From Ruoffia halotolerans (GTDB lineage Bacteria; Bacillota; Bacilli; Lactobacillales; Aerococcaceae): a stretch of DNA of 64,000 nucleotides. A model generated the notes under the pieces. The model saw nothing but the letters and a program-made list of their open reading frames with translations. It was not told the DNA's origin and ran no database searches. Made by a program: the position numbers and the translations under genes. Below, piece after piece: positions 17,201 to 26,324 of the stretch. Where the stretch lies: contig NZ_JACAOA010000012.1 in NCBI RefSeq assembly GCF_014049385.1, positions 1 through 64,000 on the forward strand, read 5' to 3'. The first letter of the stretch is position 1. Each line of letters opens with the position of its first letter.

Positions 17201-17342
17201 GTGTCTTCTAAAAGACGCAGATATTCGTTATATTTAAAGTACCATCCAAAAACATAAGGAGAATATCTACGCAGGAACCATATTACACGAAAAACTTTGA
17301 AATTTTAAGCCTCAACTATATGAAGGTTGCAGGGGACAAAGA
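17201..17342. other. Intergenic stretch with an orphan RBS-like site
   Basis: No gene is supportable. An AAGGAGAAT at 17260-17268 is followed by ACG (17271) and 20-30 open codons (Q-E-P-Y-Y-T-K-N-F-E-I-L), as if a start ATG had mutated. It runs straight into the terminator at 17343. It may be a gene remnant; I cannot name it. Confidence 0.25.
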
Positions 17343-17378
17343 AGAGCCTGCGAACATGATGTCCGCAGGCTCTTTTTC
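17343..17378. terminator. Terminator downstream of LPXTG gene
   Basis: AGAGCCTGC and GCAGGCTCT form a 9-bp stem with a 13-base loop. The T5 tail is on the plus strand, with a TTCTTTG tail for minus-strand transcripts coming from the LPXTG gene. Confidence 0.7.
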
Positions 17379-17400
17379 TAATGGTTATTTATATACAAGA

Positions 17401-19835
17401 TTAACTACGTTTTCTACGGTAAAGTAGAAGTCCACCAACGGCTAGTAAACCGATAGCAACAACAGTAATAATCATTGTATTACTTTCACCAGTTGTTGGT
17501 AAGATGTCGTCATCTTGGTCTACAATGACGTTTCCATCGTCATCCGATTCATCATCTGACTCATCTGAACCATTTGATTCGTCGTCAGATTCATCATCGC
17601 TAGATTCGTCAGAACTTTCTGATTCATCGGACTCGTCGCTAGATTCATCACTTGATTCGTCACTTGACTCATCAGAACTCTCAGAACCGCCACCACCATT
17701 TTCATCCGATTCGATTAATCTAAATGCACCATATATTGCAGAACTACTACCTAGATTCTCTTCGTTTAATTCTATTGTATAAACGTCATCTTCATCAGTA
17801 GCGACTGCATATTGATTTGTCGTGTCATTAATTTCAGAGACAGTACCTTCTGGCGTGTCTAAAGTAATTGTATAAGTACCTTCAGTTAATTCTTCATTCG
17901 TTAACCACTGTAAGTACTCGTTATATTCACCTTCAAATACAACACCATCATCATTCGTCACAGTAATTCCTGCTTCATCTGTTCTAGTACCATTTAATCC
18001 ACGCACTTCCACACCTAAAGTAAATGTTGCAGGGATTGGAGCCGGAGCTTCAACTAAGTTAAATGCACCGTATACTGCAGAACTACTACCTAGATTCTCT
18101 TCGTTTAATTCTATTGTATAAACATCATCTTCATCAGTAGCGACTGCATATTGGTTTGTCGTGTCATTAATTTCAGAGACAGTACCCTCTGGCGTGTCTA
18201 AAGTGATTGTATAAGTACCTTCAGTTAATTCTTCATTCGTTAACCACTGTAAGTACTCGTTATACTCCCCTTCAAATACAACACCATCATCATCCGTCAC
18301 AGTAATTCCTGCTTCATCGGTTCTAGTACCATCTAATCCGCGCACTTCCACACCTAATTGGTATGTTACAGCTGGAGCTTCAACTAAGTTAAACGCGCCG
18401 TAAATGGTTGAGCTACTACCTAAGTTCTCTTCGTTTAAAATGATATTATAAACATTGGTTTCATCAGAAGGGATTGCAAATTGATTCGTAGTGTCATTGA
18501 TAGTTGAAACAGTACCTTCTGGAGTATCTAAAGTGATTGAATACTGACCAGCAAGTAATTCTTCAGTTGTTAGCCACTGTAGATATTCGTTATAAGCACC
18601 TTCAAATGTAACGCCATCAACATCTGCGACAGTAATTCCCACATCATCGGTTCTAGTGCCGTCTAATCCACGCACTTCCACACCTAATTGATATGTTTCA
18701 GCCGGAGCTTCAACTAAATTAAATGCAGCATAAATGGCTGAGCTACTACCTAAATTATCTTCACTTAAGAAAATTGAATAAACATTCGGGGTATCGTCTC
18801 CATCGCATATTGATCAGTACTTAAGTTAAGTTCAGTTGAGAAACCTTCCGGTGGTGTCAATGTAATAAAGTACTCACCTTCAGGTAATTCATCATTAGTT
18901 AACCATTGTAGATAATCGTTGTAAGATCCATCATAGTACATTTCATTGGCATCCCAAACCATAATTCCAACATCGCTGGTACGTCTTCCATCTGAGCCAC
19001 GCACTTCAGCGCCTAATCGGAATGTTTGTTCAACAGGAGCCGTTTCAATTAATTCAAATGCGCCATATACAGAAGATAAGTTTCCTAAAGTTTCTCCATT
19101 TAATCCAATTGTATAAAGATTAGGTGTTTCTGTTGGAATAGCTGATTGATTTGTAGTTGTACTAATTTGACTCATTGTTCCTTCTGGAGTTGTCAGTTCG
19201 ATGTAATACAACCCTTCAGGTAATTCATTTGTCGTTAACCATTGTGCATATTCATTATATCCACCTTCGTATACCGTACTATTTTCATCATATACAGTAA
19301 TTCCAACATCGCTTGTACGAGTACCATCTAAACCACGGACTTCTGCTCCAATGCGGTAAGTTTCACTGACCGGTTCGTTAACGAGCTCGAATGCACCGTA
19401 TACAGCGGATAGACCACCTAAGTTTTTTTCATTGACATAGATTGAGTAAACATTTGGTGTCTCTGTAGCTGCTGCAAATTGTGGAGCCGTGTTATTAATT
19501 TGACTCGTTGTTCCTTCCGGTGGTGTCAATGTAATAAAGTACTCACCTTCAGGTAATTCATCATAAGTTAACCATTGTGCATATTCATTATATCCACCTT
19601 CGTATACCGTACTATTTTCATCAGATACAGTAATTCCAGCATCGCTTGTACGAGTACCATCTAAACCACGGACTTCAACACCAACGGGATAAGTTGCTTC
19701 TTGCTGTTGTTGAACAATCTCAGATTCAGGCGGAACACTTTCCGTTTGAGCTAGAGCTAAGGGTGTGACATGGGTTACGAATAAAAGACTTGTGAGGGCT
19801 ATAGAAACTGAGTAACGTAAGCGTTTACTTTTCAT
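17401..19835 (-). pseudogene. LPXTG-anchored six-repeat surface protein, frameshifted
   Basis: Two open frames (18765-19835 and 17401-18681) form one gene split by a one-base loss. The first part has a signal peptide (residues 1-30) and repeats one, two and most of three. The second has repeats four to six, a Ser-Asp/Glu linker (SDESS units), LPTTGES, a hydrophobic segment and a YRRKRS tail, i.e. a sortase A substrate. In repeat three, changing frame between 18795 and 18796 restores TPNVYSIFLSEDNLG and continues into repeat four. Repeat spacing supports this: 333, 336, then 329 (the broken one), 330 and 339 bases. Repeats of about 110 residues share VEVRGLDGTRT and YNEYLQWLT. I do not recognise the family. 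As sequenced, the product would be secreted without an anchor. Confidence 0.88.
17706..19700 (-). repeat. Six tandem repeats of about 330 bp
   Basis: The conserved CGCACTTCCA-type segment (encoding VEVRG) recurs at 18002, 18341, 18671, 19000, 19336 and 19669. Repeats five and six (nearest the anchor) are almost identical in DNA, for example the shared run encoding TNQYAVATDEDDVYTIELN, while repeats one to three are more diverged. This suggests recent duplication at the anchor end. Confidence 0.9.
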
Positions 19836-19861
19836 AAAGAACTCCTCCTTTTTATAACTAT

Positions 19862-19870
19862 ATTATACCA
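19862..19870 (-). promoter_or_regulatory. Extended -10 promoter of LPXTG gene
   Basis: The minus strand reads TGGTATAAT (extended -10) about 27 bases upstream of the start, just before an AAGGAGGAG ribosome site. A -35 is not clear. Confidence 0.6.
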
Positions 19871-20063
19871 CTCATACAATTAAATTAAAGTTTTCGTAAA
19901 AAATCAGTCAATAAAGCGACAATAAATCAACAAAAAATCATAAATTATTCAAAAGTTAGAAAGTATGCATGTTTTGACGAAAACATTGGAAGCACTTTAG
20001 TAGGACGGTAGCCGATATTCTGATACACTTGTCAAAGAGATTATTAAAAGGGGTGTAAGTAAA

Positions 20064-20873
20064 GTGAACTTAATCACATTAAACAATAATAAGCAGATTC
20101 CAATTATCGGAAGCGGTACAAACACATTTGGTAAAGTAAATAATGACTATTCAGAGGACATTAATTTTGATACAACTGAATTACAATCAGCAATTACTAA
20201 CGGATACAGACATTTCGATACGGCTATTTCTTATCGCAATGAAGCAGTAATTGGAAAAGCTATCACAGAATCAGATGTTCCTCGTGAAGAATTTTTTATA
20301 ACTTCAAAATTACCTGGTAAACCAGAGTATACGAAAGATGAAGCAACGATTGATGAAGCTGTGAAAAACTCTTTAGAAGCATTCCAAACAGATTATATTG
20401 ATTTATATTTAATTCACCATCCTTGGGATAATGATGAAGAAATGGTTGCAACTTGGAAAGTGTTAGAAAAACATGTGAAAGCTGGCACTTTAAAATCTAT
20501 CGGAGTATCGAACTTCTCTAAAGATCAATTACAATTAATATTAGATAATGCAACGATTAAACCGACAGTTAACCAAATTAAGTCTCATCCTGGAGAATGG
20601 AATCATGATGTGATTGAATTTGGACGCGAACATGAAGTATTCGCAGAAGCGTGGTCACCTTTATCTGGTGTAAGTGATGCTAATCGCGTACGACTAAATG
20701 CTATCGGTGAAAAATACGGAAAATCTTGGGCACAAGTTGTCTTGAATTTCCAAATTGACCGCGAAGTCATTGTCATTCCAAAATCACACAACTTTGATCG
20801 TCAAAAATCAAACTTAGAAGTGTTCGATTTTGAATTAACTGAAGAAGAAAAGCAAGAAATTTACAACCTATAA
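20064..20873 (+). CDS. Aldo/keto reductase
   Basis: A 269-residue NADPH-dependent reductase. The catalytic tetrad is visible: Asp in YRHFDTAISYRNE (with the Tyr four residues on), Lys in FITSKLPG, and His in YLIHHPW. The C-terminal cofactor site VIVIPKSHNFDRQKSNLEVFDF is also present. Start is GTG with AAAAGGGG about six bases upstream. Substrate cannot be read from sequence; 2,5-diketogluconate or methylglyoxal reductase-type activity is common in the family. A short terminator follows. Confidence 0.92.
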   Translation: MNLITLNNNKQIPIIGSGTNTFGKVNNDYSEDINFDTTELQSAITNGYRHFDTAISYRNEAVIGKAITESDVPREEFFITSKLPGKPEYTKDEATIDEAVKNSLEAFQTDYIDLYLIHHPWDNDEEMVATWKVLEKHVKAGTLKSIGVSNFSKDQLQLILDNATIKPTVNQIKSHPGEWNHDVIEFGREHEVFAEAWSPLSGVSDANRVRLNAIGEKYGKSWAQVVLNFQIDREVIVIPKSHNFDRQKSNLEVFDFELTEEEKQEIYNL

Positions 20874-20880
20874 TAGCAAG

Positions 20881-20913
20881 CCACTTCTATTGAGAGAGGG
20901 AAGTGGTGTTTTT
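20881..20913 (+). terminator. Terminator after aldo/keto reductase
   Basis: CCACTTC and GAAGTGG form a 7-bp stem with a 12-base loop, then TGTTTTT. Confidence 0.7.
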
Positions 20914-20936
20914 ATATATACTTAAGGAGAGATGAG

Positions 20937-22433
20937 ATGTTATTTAAAGAAGATGCAACTTACTATGCACAATTAATAAAAAGTGGTGAAACAACAGCGA
21001 CAGAATTGGTGGAAAAAGCCATTCAAAATATTGAAGAGTGGAACGATACATTGAATGCCGTTGTACACAAGCAATATGAATTTGCAAGGAGTATAGCTAA
21101 TCGCTTTGATCACTACTTTGAACAGTTAGACACCGGAAGCTATGGAGATTTACCCCCATTCTTCGGTGTCCCCATCCTATTAAAAGATTTAGGACAAAAT
21201 CAAACAGGGCAAAAATCAACAAGCGGAGCCCGTTTAATGGATCAATTTGAAGCGACACAAACGGACAATTTCACCAAGAGTATTGAATCTGCTGGCTTTA
21301 TTGTTGTAGGTAGGACGAATGTTCCAGAATTTGGTTTTAAGAATGTCAGTGATTCTGAGTGGACAGGTCGTGTAAATTCACCTTTAGATTTAAAACGAAA
21401 CCCTGGAGGATCTAGTGGTGGAGGGGCGGCAGCATTGAAAGCAGGAATTGTTCCCATCGTCACGGCGAGTGATGGAGGAGGCTCTATTCGAATTCCTGCA
21501 TCTTTTAGTGGTTTAATCGGTTTAAAAACAAGTCGTGGACGCATACCGGTTGGACCAAGCGATTACCGAAGCTGGCAAGGGGCGTCCGTGAATTTTGCAT
21601 TGACTAAATCAGTTCGAGATACATGGACATTACTAAAATGGATGCAGACCGAACAGTTTGAAGCCCCTTTTATATTACCGCGAATACCACATGAGTTACT
21701 AGAAGATTTAGAGCAACCACTTCGTATTGCATATTCAATGAATACACCAATCGGACAACCAATGACAAAGGAAGCACAAAATTTAATGCAAGAAACAATT
21801 CGTGTATTAGAATCATTAGGACATACATTGGTTGAAGCAGAGCCTGAAATCGATGGTGTTAAAGCAATGCAAACGTACTATAAAGTAAATGGTGTTGAAA
21901 CTGCTTCGATGCTTAAAGGGTTTGAACAGGTATTAAACAGACCAATGACACAAGATGACATGGAATTAATGAGTTGGGCAATTTACCAGTTAGGTTTAAA
22001 TATTAGCGGAGTAGAGTATTCTGAAGTTTTATCTTATTGGGATGACATAACCGCTGTATCTGAAGCCTTCTTCAAGGATTATGATTTACTGTTAATGCCA
22101 GCAACAAACGGACCAGCACCACTACATACTGCTTTTGCTAAGGGGGATAAACTGTTGAATGACTTAAGGAATATTGAACAGTTTGATGTTCAGCAGCAAC
22201 AACATCTAGTTTGGGAAATGTTTGCAGAAAGTTTAGCATGGACACCGTTTACTCAGCAAATGAATCTAACCGGTCAACCTGCAATTAGTTTACCAGTGCA
22301 TAAACTAGATAATGGGTTACCGTTAGGTGCTCAATTTTCAACACGAAAAGGTGGAGAGTACTTACTACTTCAACTGTCTAAGCAATTAGAAGATGCTGGA
22401 TACTTAGATACTTCAATTGTAGATACTTTATAA
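20937..22433 (+). CDS. Amidase-signature family hydrolase
   Basis: A 498-residue amidase of the GatA/6-aminohexanoate-cyclic-dimer hydrolase type. Lys in PILLKDLGQ, the Gly-Ser-rich signature NPGGSSGGGAAALKAG and DGGGSIRIPASFSGLIGLK supply the Ser-cisSer-Lys triad (about residues 82, 158 and 182). No gatC or gatB adjoins, so it is probably not the tRNA amidotransferase subunit. RBS AAGGAGAG. The substrate amide is unknown. It ends at a strong bidirectional terminator. Confidence 0.9.
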   Translation: MLFKEDATYYAQLIKSGETTATELVEKAIQNIEEWNDTLNAVVHKQYEFARSIANRFDHYFEQLDTGSYGDLPPFFGVPILLKDLGQNQTGQKSTSGARLMDQFEATQTDNFTKSIESAGFIVVGRTNVPEFGFKNVSDSEWTGRVNSPLDLKRNPGGSSGGGAAALKAGIVPIVTASDGGGSIRIPASFSGLIGLKTSRGRIPVGPSDYRSWQGASVNFALTKSVRDTWTLLKWMQTEQFEAPFILPRIPHELLEDLEQPLRIAYSMNTPIGQPMTKEAQNLMQETIRVLESLGHTLVEAEPEIDGVKAMQTYYKVNGVETASMLKGFEQVLNRPMTQDDMELMSWAIYQLGLNISGVEYSEVLSYWDDITAVSEAFFKDYDLLLMPATNGPAPLHTAFAKGDKLLNDLRNIEQFDVQQQQHLVWEMFAESLAWTPFTQQMNLTGQPAISLPVHKLDNGLPLGAQFSTRKGGEYLLLQLSKQLEDAGYLDTSIVDTL

Positions 22434-22434
22434 T

Positions 22435-22476
22435 AAAAAAACTAGGACGGGTCATTCCAGACCGTCCTAGTTTTTG
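22435..22476. terminator. Bidirectional terminator
   Basis: AAAAACTAGGACGG pairs with CCGTCCTAGTTTTT (14 bp) with an 11-base loop and T-runs on both strands. Confidence 0.94.
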
Positions 22477-22479
22477 TAT

Positions 22480-23556
22480 TTAATTAACTTCGATGATAAG
22501 AGGTTCTTTTGTCACGTGGTTTAAAACTTCACAACCATCTTCAGTAACAACAACTAAATCTTCAATTCGAACACCGAATTTTCCTGGTAAATAAACACCA
22601 GGTTCAATTGAGAATACCTGTCCTACCTTAGTTAATTCATCATTGTATTGTGATACATCACCAGCCTCATGCGCTTCTTGACCGATGAAATGTCCTAAAC
22701 GGTGTGTAAAGTATTCACCGTAACCAGCATCGTTAATCACTTTACGTGCTGCTAAATCTATACTACTTAACGGAACACCAGGTTTAACCGCAGCTATTCC
22801 CGCTAGATTTGCTTGGCGAACAATATCATATACTTCCATAGCTTCTTCACTTGGTTCACCATAGAATACTGTTCGAGTCATATCGGAAGCGTAACCTTTA
22901 TACATCCCGCCAATATCAAGAACGACTGGGTCTCCAACGTTTGGTAATGAATCGTCGGTTGTGTGATGAGGATCGGCACCGTTTGGTCCGTAACCAACAA
23001 TAGGCTCAAATGCAAATCCCGAATGACCGGATTCTTTATAGTACCGAGCTAATTCTTCAGCGTATTCAGCTTCTGTTTTACCAGTAGTTAAAGAGTCGAT
23101 TAATTTTTCCATGACTTGATCATTTAACAGAGAAGCTTCACGCATGATATCAATTTCTCCATCTGATTTAATTGCTCGGATATCGTCTAAGATATAAGAA
23201 GCATTGACTGGTTGTAAGTCTTTCTTGATACCCATTAATTCAAGTAAGAAGTGACTTGGCCATACTTTATCGATACTCGTTACACCATCCGTTAAGATTT
23301 CAGCAATTTGTTCCATAATCGCTTCGCCATCATGATAATAAATGACTGAATAAGCATCATTTTCATCAGCACGTGGGAATAAGTTATTTAGCACTAAATA
23401 ATGTTTATCAGCTGCGGTAGCGATGAAAGCTAATAACCGTTCACCAGGTTGTGTATAATAACCGATTAAATAGCGAATACTGTATGTATCTGTAATAATC
23501 ATATTATTAATGTCATGTTTATTCATTTCATTTACAAGTTGTTTTAATTTTTCCAA
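22480..23556 (-). CDS. M24-family Xaa-Pro peptidase
   Basis: A 358-residue aminopeptidase-P/prolidase type protein. A creatinase-like N-domain (residues 1-125) is followed by a pita-bread metallopeptidase. All five metal ligands are visible: Asp in VVLDIGGMY, Asp in YASDMTRTV, His in HRLGHFIGQEAHE, Glu in FSIEPGVYLP and Glu in GVRIEDLVVV. It would cut X-Pro bonds in peptides, typical of proline-rich peptide use in lactic acid bacteria (PepQ-like). The ATG at 23556 is followed by EKLKQLV, with GAGGGAA upstream. Confidence 0.93.
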   Translation of the reverse strand: MEKLKQLVNEMNKHDINNMIITDTYSIRYLIGYYTQPGERLLAFIATAADKHYLVLNNLFPRADENDAYSVIYYHDGEAIMEQIAEILTDGVTSIDKVWPSHFLLELMGIKKDLQPVNASYILDDIRAIKSDGEIDIMREASLLNDQVMEKLIDSLTTGKTEAEYAEELARYYKESGHSGFAFEPIVGYGPNGADPHHTTDDSLPNVGDPVVLDIGGMYKGYASDMTRTVFYGEPSEEAMEVYDIVRQANLAGIAAVKPGVPLSSIDLAARKVINDAGYGEYFTHRLGHFIGQEAHEAGDVSQYNDELTKVGQVFSIEPGVYLPGKFGVRIEDLVVVTEDGCEVLNHVTKEPLIIEVN

Positions 23557-23669
23557 AAAATTCCCTCCACTTAAAGATTTAATTGCGTTACAATATATTA
23601 TAGAGTATACAATGCGTTTTAAGTAGATGAAAGAATCAACTCACCCCAAAAATTTTTAGGAGTACGTGT

Positions 23670-24272
23670 ATGAAACTAACTATCGAAACGAAGCGGCGCA
23701 TCATTCGCTTCACGACAGTCATTGGTGTTATTATTACAATTGTCGGTTCAATCTACATTAGCCAATCCGAATACTTCCAACCAGACGGTGGCTTTTCTGA
23801 TTTTCTGAGGAGATTAGGCTTTATGGCGCCGATTATCTTTATTTTAGTTCAAATTAGTCAAATAATTTACCCGATCATTCCTTTAGGACTGACCAATGTT
23901 ATTGGGGATTTACTTTTTGGGCATCTGTGGGGGTTTCTGTTCAATACTATGGGGATGATTATTGGATCGGCGATTAACTTTGTGATTGGCGCGCGTTTCG
24001 GTCACGCAGTGATACGAGCTTTTATTTCAGACGATGATTATATAAAGTATATGGGAATTATGAATCATGGCCATCGTTTTAAACGCCTCCTTCGGATTGG
24101 CTTTCTCGCGCCAATCTTCCCAGATGATATCTTTTGTATGATTGCTGGGGTGTCCAATATGCGGTTTAAACAGTTTATTGGGATGGTCATTGCCTATCGA
24201 CCTGTATCGGTTTTCATTTATACGTATTTCACATCGAATTTTATCCAAGTTATTTTTGATTATTTTAGTTAA
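23670..24272 (+). CDS. VTT-domain membrane protein (paralogue of 3350-3976)
   Basis: A 200-residue DedA/TVP38-like protein. An N-terminal membrane helix (about 13-32) is followed by QIIYPIIPLGLTNVIGDLLF, LFNTMGMIIGSAINFVIGARFG and APIFPDDIFCMIAGVSNMRF, which correspond one to one with the features of the earlier paralogue. Lipid-scrambling roles are known for the wider family. The yidD gene starts seven bases later; both relate to membranes, so a shared transcript makes sense. Confidence 0.88.
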   Translation: MKLTIETKRRIIRFTTVIGVIITIVGSIYISQSEYFQPDGGFSDFLRRLGFMAPIIFILVQISQIIYPIIPLGLTNVIGDLLFGHLWGFLFNTMGMIIGSAINFVIGARFGHAVIRAFISDDDYIKYMGIMNHGHRFKRLLRIGFLAPIFPDDIFCMIAGVSNMRFKQFIGMVIAYRPVSVFIYTYFTSNFIQVIFDYFS

Positions 24273-24278
24273 TAGAAG

Positions 24279-24560
24279 GTGAAGAACATTAAAAATATTA
24301 TTATCAAACCTGTGAGATTTTACCAAAAATTTATCTCACCCGGACTTCCATCAAGTTGCCGTTATTATCCAACTTGTTCGAGTTATATGATTGAAGCCGT
24401 TGAAAAGCATGGCGCGGTGAAGGGAACGACGATGGGCGTGGCTCGAATTTGTCGCTGTCACCCATTTGCAGAAGGTGGCATTGATCACGTTCCGGAACAC
24501 TTTACATTGAAGCGTCAGTATTTTAGAAAATACGGCGACCCACCACATCCAGAAAATTAA
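24279..24560 (+). CDS. yidD: YidD membrane-protein insertion efficiency factor
   Basis: A 93-residue small protein with the full YidD signature: [24 protein letters not shown] (three Cys), [21 protein letters not shown] and the end DHVP. It helps YidC/Oxa1 insertion. The start is unclear: the GTG at 24279 is overlapped by the only ribosome-like site (AGAAGG) and no ATG exists nearby, so initiation may depend on readthrough from the upstream gene. Confidence 0.93.
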   Translation: MKNIKNIIIKPVRFYQKFISPGLPSSCRYYPTCSSYMIEAVEKHGAVKGTTMGVARICRCHPFAEGGIDHVPEHFTLKRQYFRKYGDPPHPEN

Positions 24561-24592
24561 CCTACTAGCAGCAAATGCTCGTAGGTTTTTTT
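24561..24592 (+). terminator. Terminator after yidD
   Basis: CCTAC-T-AGCA pairs with TGCT-C-GTAGG, followed by T7. It marks the end of the core block before the accessory island. Confidence 0.8.
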
Positions 24593-24612
24593 AATTATTT
24601 TAAAATAAAAAA

Positions 24613-25085
24613 ATGAAAATAGCTCTTTTTCTTGTATCTATATTTGTAACTATTTGTGGAAAGGGAGAAAATGATGTTACTGAAAATTTAGAACTTCATC
24701 TACAAGAAGAGAGTTATTACCGAGAAGGTTTAACTCAAAAAGAAATGGATAGTTTCAAGTCAATATGGATGGATTCAAGGGTGAAGCGGAAGTTTATCAA
24801 TCACTAGTCAAATATGGGAATGTGAATTGGGTGTATCTTCATGATATATGGATATATGCTGGGAGAACAACACAACTTGATCTTGTAGTCTTATCTGGGA
24901 GTGGGGTTTATATTATCGATGCAAAGAATTATGCAACGGAGTTTGCCCATCAGTATCAACAAGCATTGGCGAATGGAGAGTTATTAAACAAAAGTATTAA
25001 GGAAGAAGAAGCAATTCTTGTTGCAAATTCTTCTATGGTTTTGTGCGAGTATTTGTTTACTAAGTATAAAGGATTAAATAGATAA
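24613..25085 (+). pseudogene. Broken NERD-domain gene
   Basis: Two overlapping frames make one NERD (nuclease-related domain) protein. Frame one (24613-24807) gives a hydrophobic N-terminus and LTQKEMDSFKSIWMD. Frame two (24765-25085) gives GFKGEAEVYQSL, WVYLHDIWIYAGRTTQLDLVVLSG and VYIIDAKNY, with the Glu, Gln-x-Asp and Asp/Lys positions typical of NERD. The switch falls in a GGAT tandem repeat (24767-24774), where loss of one GGAT unit would explain the -4 shift. No ribosome site precedes the ATG, and the end (KYKGLNR) is premature for the family. The missing zinc-ribbon half of a similar protein is present at 34005-34566. Confidence 0.7.
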
Positions 25086-25100
25086 TAAAATGCATATTTT

Positions 25101-25162
25101 ATAGTATACAATTCGAATTTTTATGTTATATACTATAATATAAAATCAATATATGATATAAT
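25101..25162 (+). promoter_or_regulatory. Promoter/operator of toxin-antitoxin pair
   Basis: Inverted repeat ATAGTATA (25101-25108) and TATACTAT (25129-25136), plus TATAAT at 25134-25139 and 25157-25162. The last -10 ends five bases before the toxin ATG, implying a leaderless or nearly leaderless message. The inverted repeat is a likely binding site for the HigA-like antitoxin. Confidence 0.5.
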
Positions 25163-25167
25163 TGGGT

Positions 25168-25524
25168 ATGGAAAAAATATCTTTTGAAACATTTAAAAGA
25201 CCTAATGGTCATGATGAATTTTTAGAATGGTTGGAAACATTATCAAAAAAAGATAGTGCGAAGCTTTTACGTACAATAGAAGAAACAGAAAAGAATGGGA
25301 TGCTAGTAGCTCAACGGTTGAAATGGGTGAAAAAATTAGACACTAATTTGTACGAATTAAGAAGTAAGGTAGGATCAAACATCCAAAGAGCCATCTATTT
25401 CCATGTGGACAATGGAAGGTATGTCATTACTCACGGATTTACTAAAAAAACGGAGAAAACACCAATAACTGAACTCAAGCATGCAAAAGAACTTAGAGAG
25501 GAGTGGTTCACAAATGATGATTAA
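25168..25524 (+). CDS. HigB-like toxin (RelE superfamily, phage Gp49-type)
   Basis: A 118-residue Gp49-like RelE-fold mRNA interferase. Recognisable parts are FLEWLETLSKKDSAKLLRTI, LKWVKKLDTNLYELRSKVG, RAIYFHVDNGRYVITHGFTKKT and the end THAKELRE-type helix. The antitoxin follows and overlaps, the toxin-first order typical of HigBA. The ATG at 25168 is used (an in-frame TTG lies two codons earlier); there is no Shine-Dalgarno, in keeping with a leaderless start. Confidence 0.88.
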   Translation: MEKISFETFKRPNGHDEFLEWLETLSKKDSAKLLRTIEETEKNGMLVAQRLKWVKKLDTNLYELRSKVGSNIQRAIYFHVDNGRYVITHGFTKKTEKTPITELKHAKELREEWFTNDD

Positions 25525-25780
25525 AAAATTGATTGAAGAAAAGAAAAAAGATAAAGATTTTGCAGAAGCATATGACCGTGAAGGAAGAAAACTCGAAACT
25601 GCGGTTGCTCTTTATCATGCTCGGGAGGAAGCAGGGCTAACTCAAGCGGAGCTTGCACAAAAAGCACATACAACTCAATCTACTATTGCTCGAATTGAGA
25701 GAGGGGATAACGTATCTTTCGATAAACTTGATGATATCGCCAGAGCATTAGGTAAAAAGCTGGTAGTAGAATTTGCTTAA
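25514..25780 (+). CDS. HigA-like antitoxin (XRE HTH)
   Basis: An 88-residue antitoxin with an HTH of the Cro/CI type (REEAGLTQAELAQKAHTTQS, then IARIERGDNVSFDKLDDIA). It overlaps the toxin end by 11 bases; the ribosome site GAGAGGAG inside the toxin precedes ATG at 25514. A second ATG (25517) is equally possible. It neutralises the toxin and probably represses the operon by binding the upstream inverted repeat. Confidence 0.9.
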   Translation: MMIKKLIEEKKKDKDFAEAYDREGRKLETAVALYHAREEAGLTQAELAQKAHTTQSTIARIERGDNVSFDKLDDIARALGKKLVVEFA

Positions 25781-25806
25781 AAGCGAGTTGAAAATATATC
25801 TATAAT

Positions 25807-25847
25807 AGGCTCCTAACTAATCAATTAGTTTAGTGGGCCTTTTTTTA
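25807..25847 (+). terminator. Terminator after toxin-antitoxin operon
   Basis: AGGC...GCCT enclosing AACTAA-TCAA-TTAGTT, followed by T7. Confidence 0.75.
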
Positions 25848-26030
25848 CTAGATAGATAAAGGTTGTACTATAGTGTAAAAGACAATAAATTTTATACCAA
25901 AATTACTTTAAAGAGAACTAGAGAGAAAGGTACAATAAATGAAAACCATAAATCTGGATAGGCTACAATAAACTAGACAGAAAATATAAGGTGTGTAAAC
26001 TATAAGAAAACACACTGGAGGAATCATTTT

Positions 26031-26324
26031 ATGTCGCAAAGAAGAGAACGCAGAACCTATACGCAAGAATTTAAACAACAAATGGTCGATTTACTAAACT
26101 CTGGAAAACCAAGGGCCGATATCATCAGAGAATATGAACTAACACCATCGTCTTTTGACAAATGGGTCCGTCAGGCAAAAAAGACAGGTTCATTCAAAGA
26201 AGCCGATAATCTGACCCCAACGGAAAAAGAGCTTATAGCCTTACGCAAACAAAACCAACAACTTGAGATGGAGAATGATAGTTTAAAGCAAGCAGCGCTG
26301 ATATTCGGACGAAAAGACAAGTGA
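26031..26324 (+). CDS. IS3-family transposase OrfA
   Basis: A 97-residue protein with an HTH (YTQEFKQQMVDLLNSGKPRA and the recognition helix SSFDKWVRQAKK) and a C-terminal leucine-zipper-like coil (ELIALRKQNQQLEMENDSLKQA). It binds the element ends. OrfB starts in the -1 frame within its last codons (GTGA overlap), near a GAAAAGA run that may allow a programmed frameshift to make OrfAB. RBS GGAGGAAT. Confidence 0.92.
   Translation: MSQRRERRTYTQEFKQQMVDLLNSGKPRADIIREYELTPSSFDKWVRQAKKTGSFKEADNLTPTEKELIALRKQNQQLEMENDSLKQAALIFGRKDK

Noticed and set aside
17504-17782. Ser/Asp-rich open frame antisense to the LPXTG stalk
   Set aside because: The GA/TC-rich Ser-Asp codons read as Ser-Asp on both strands; there is no start signal.
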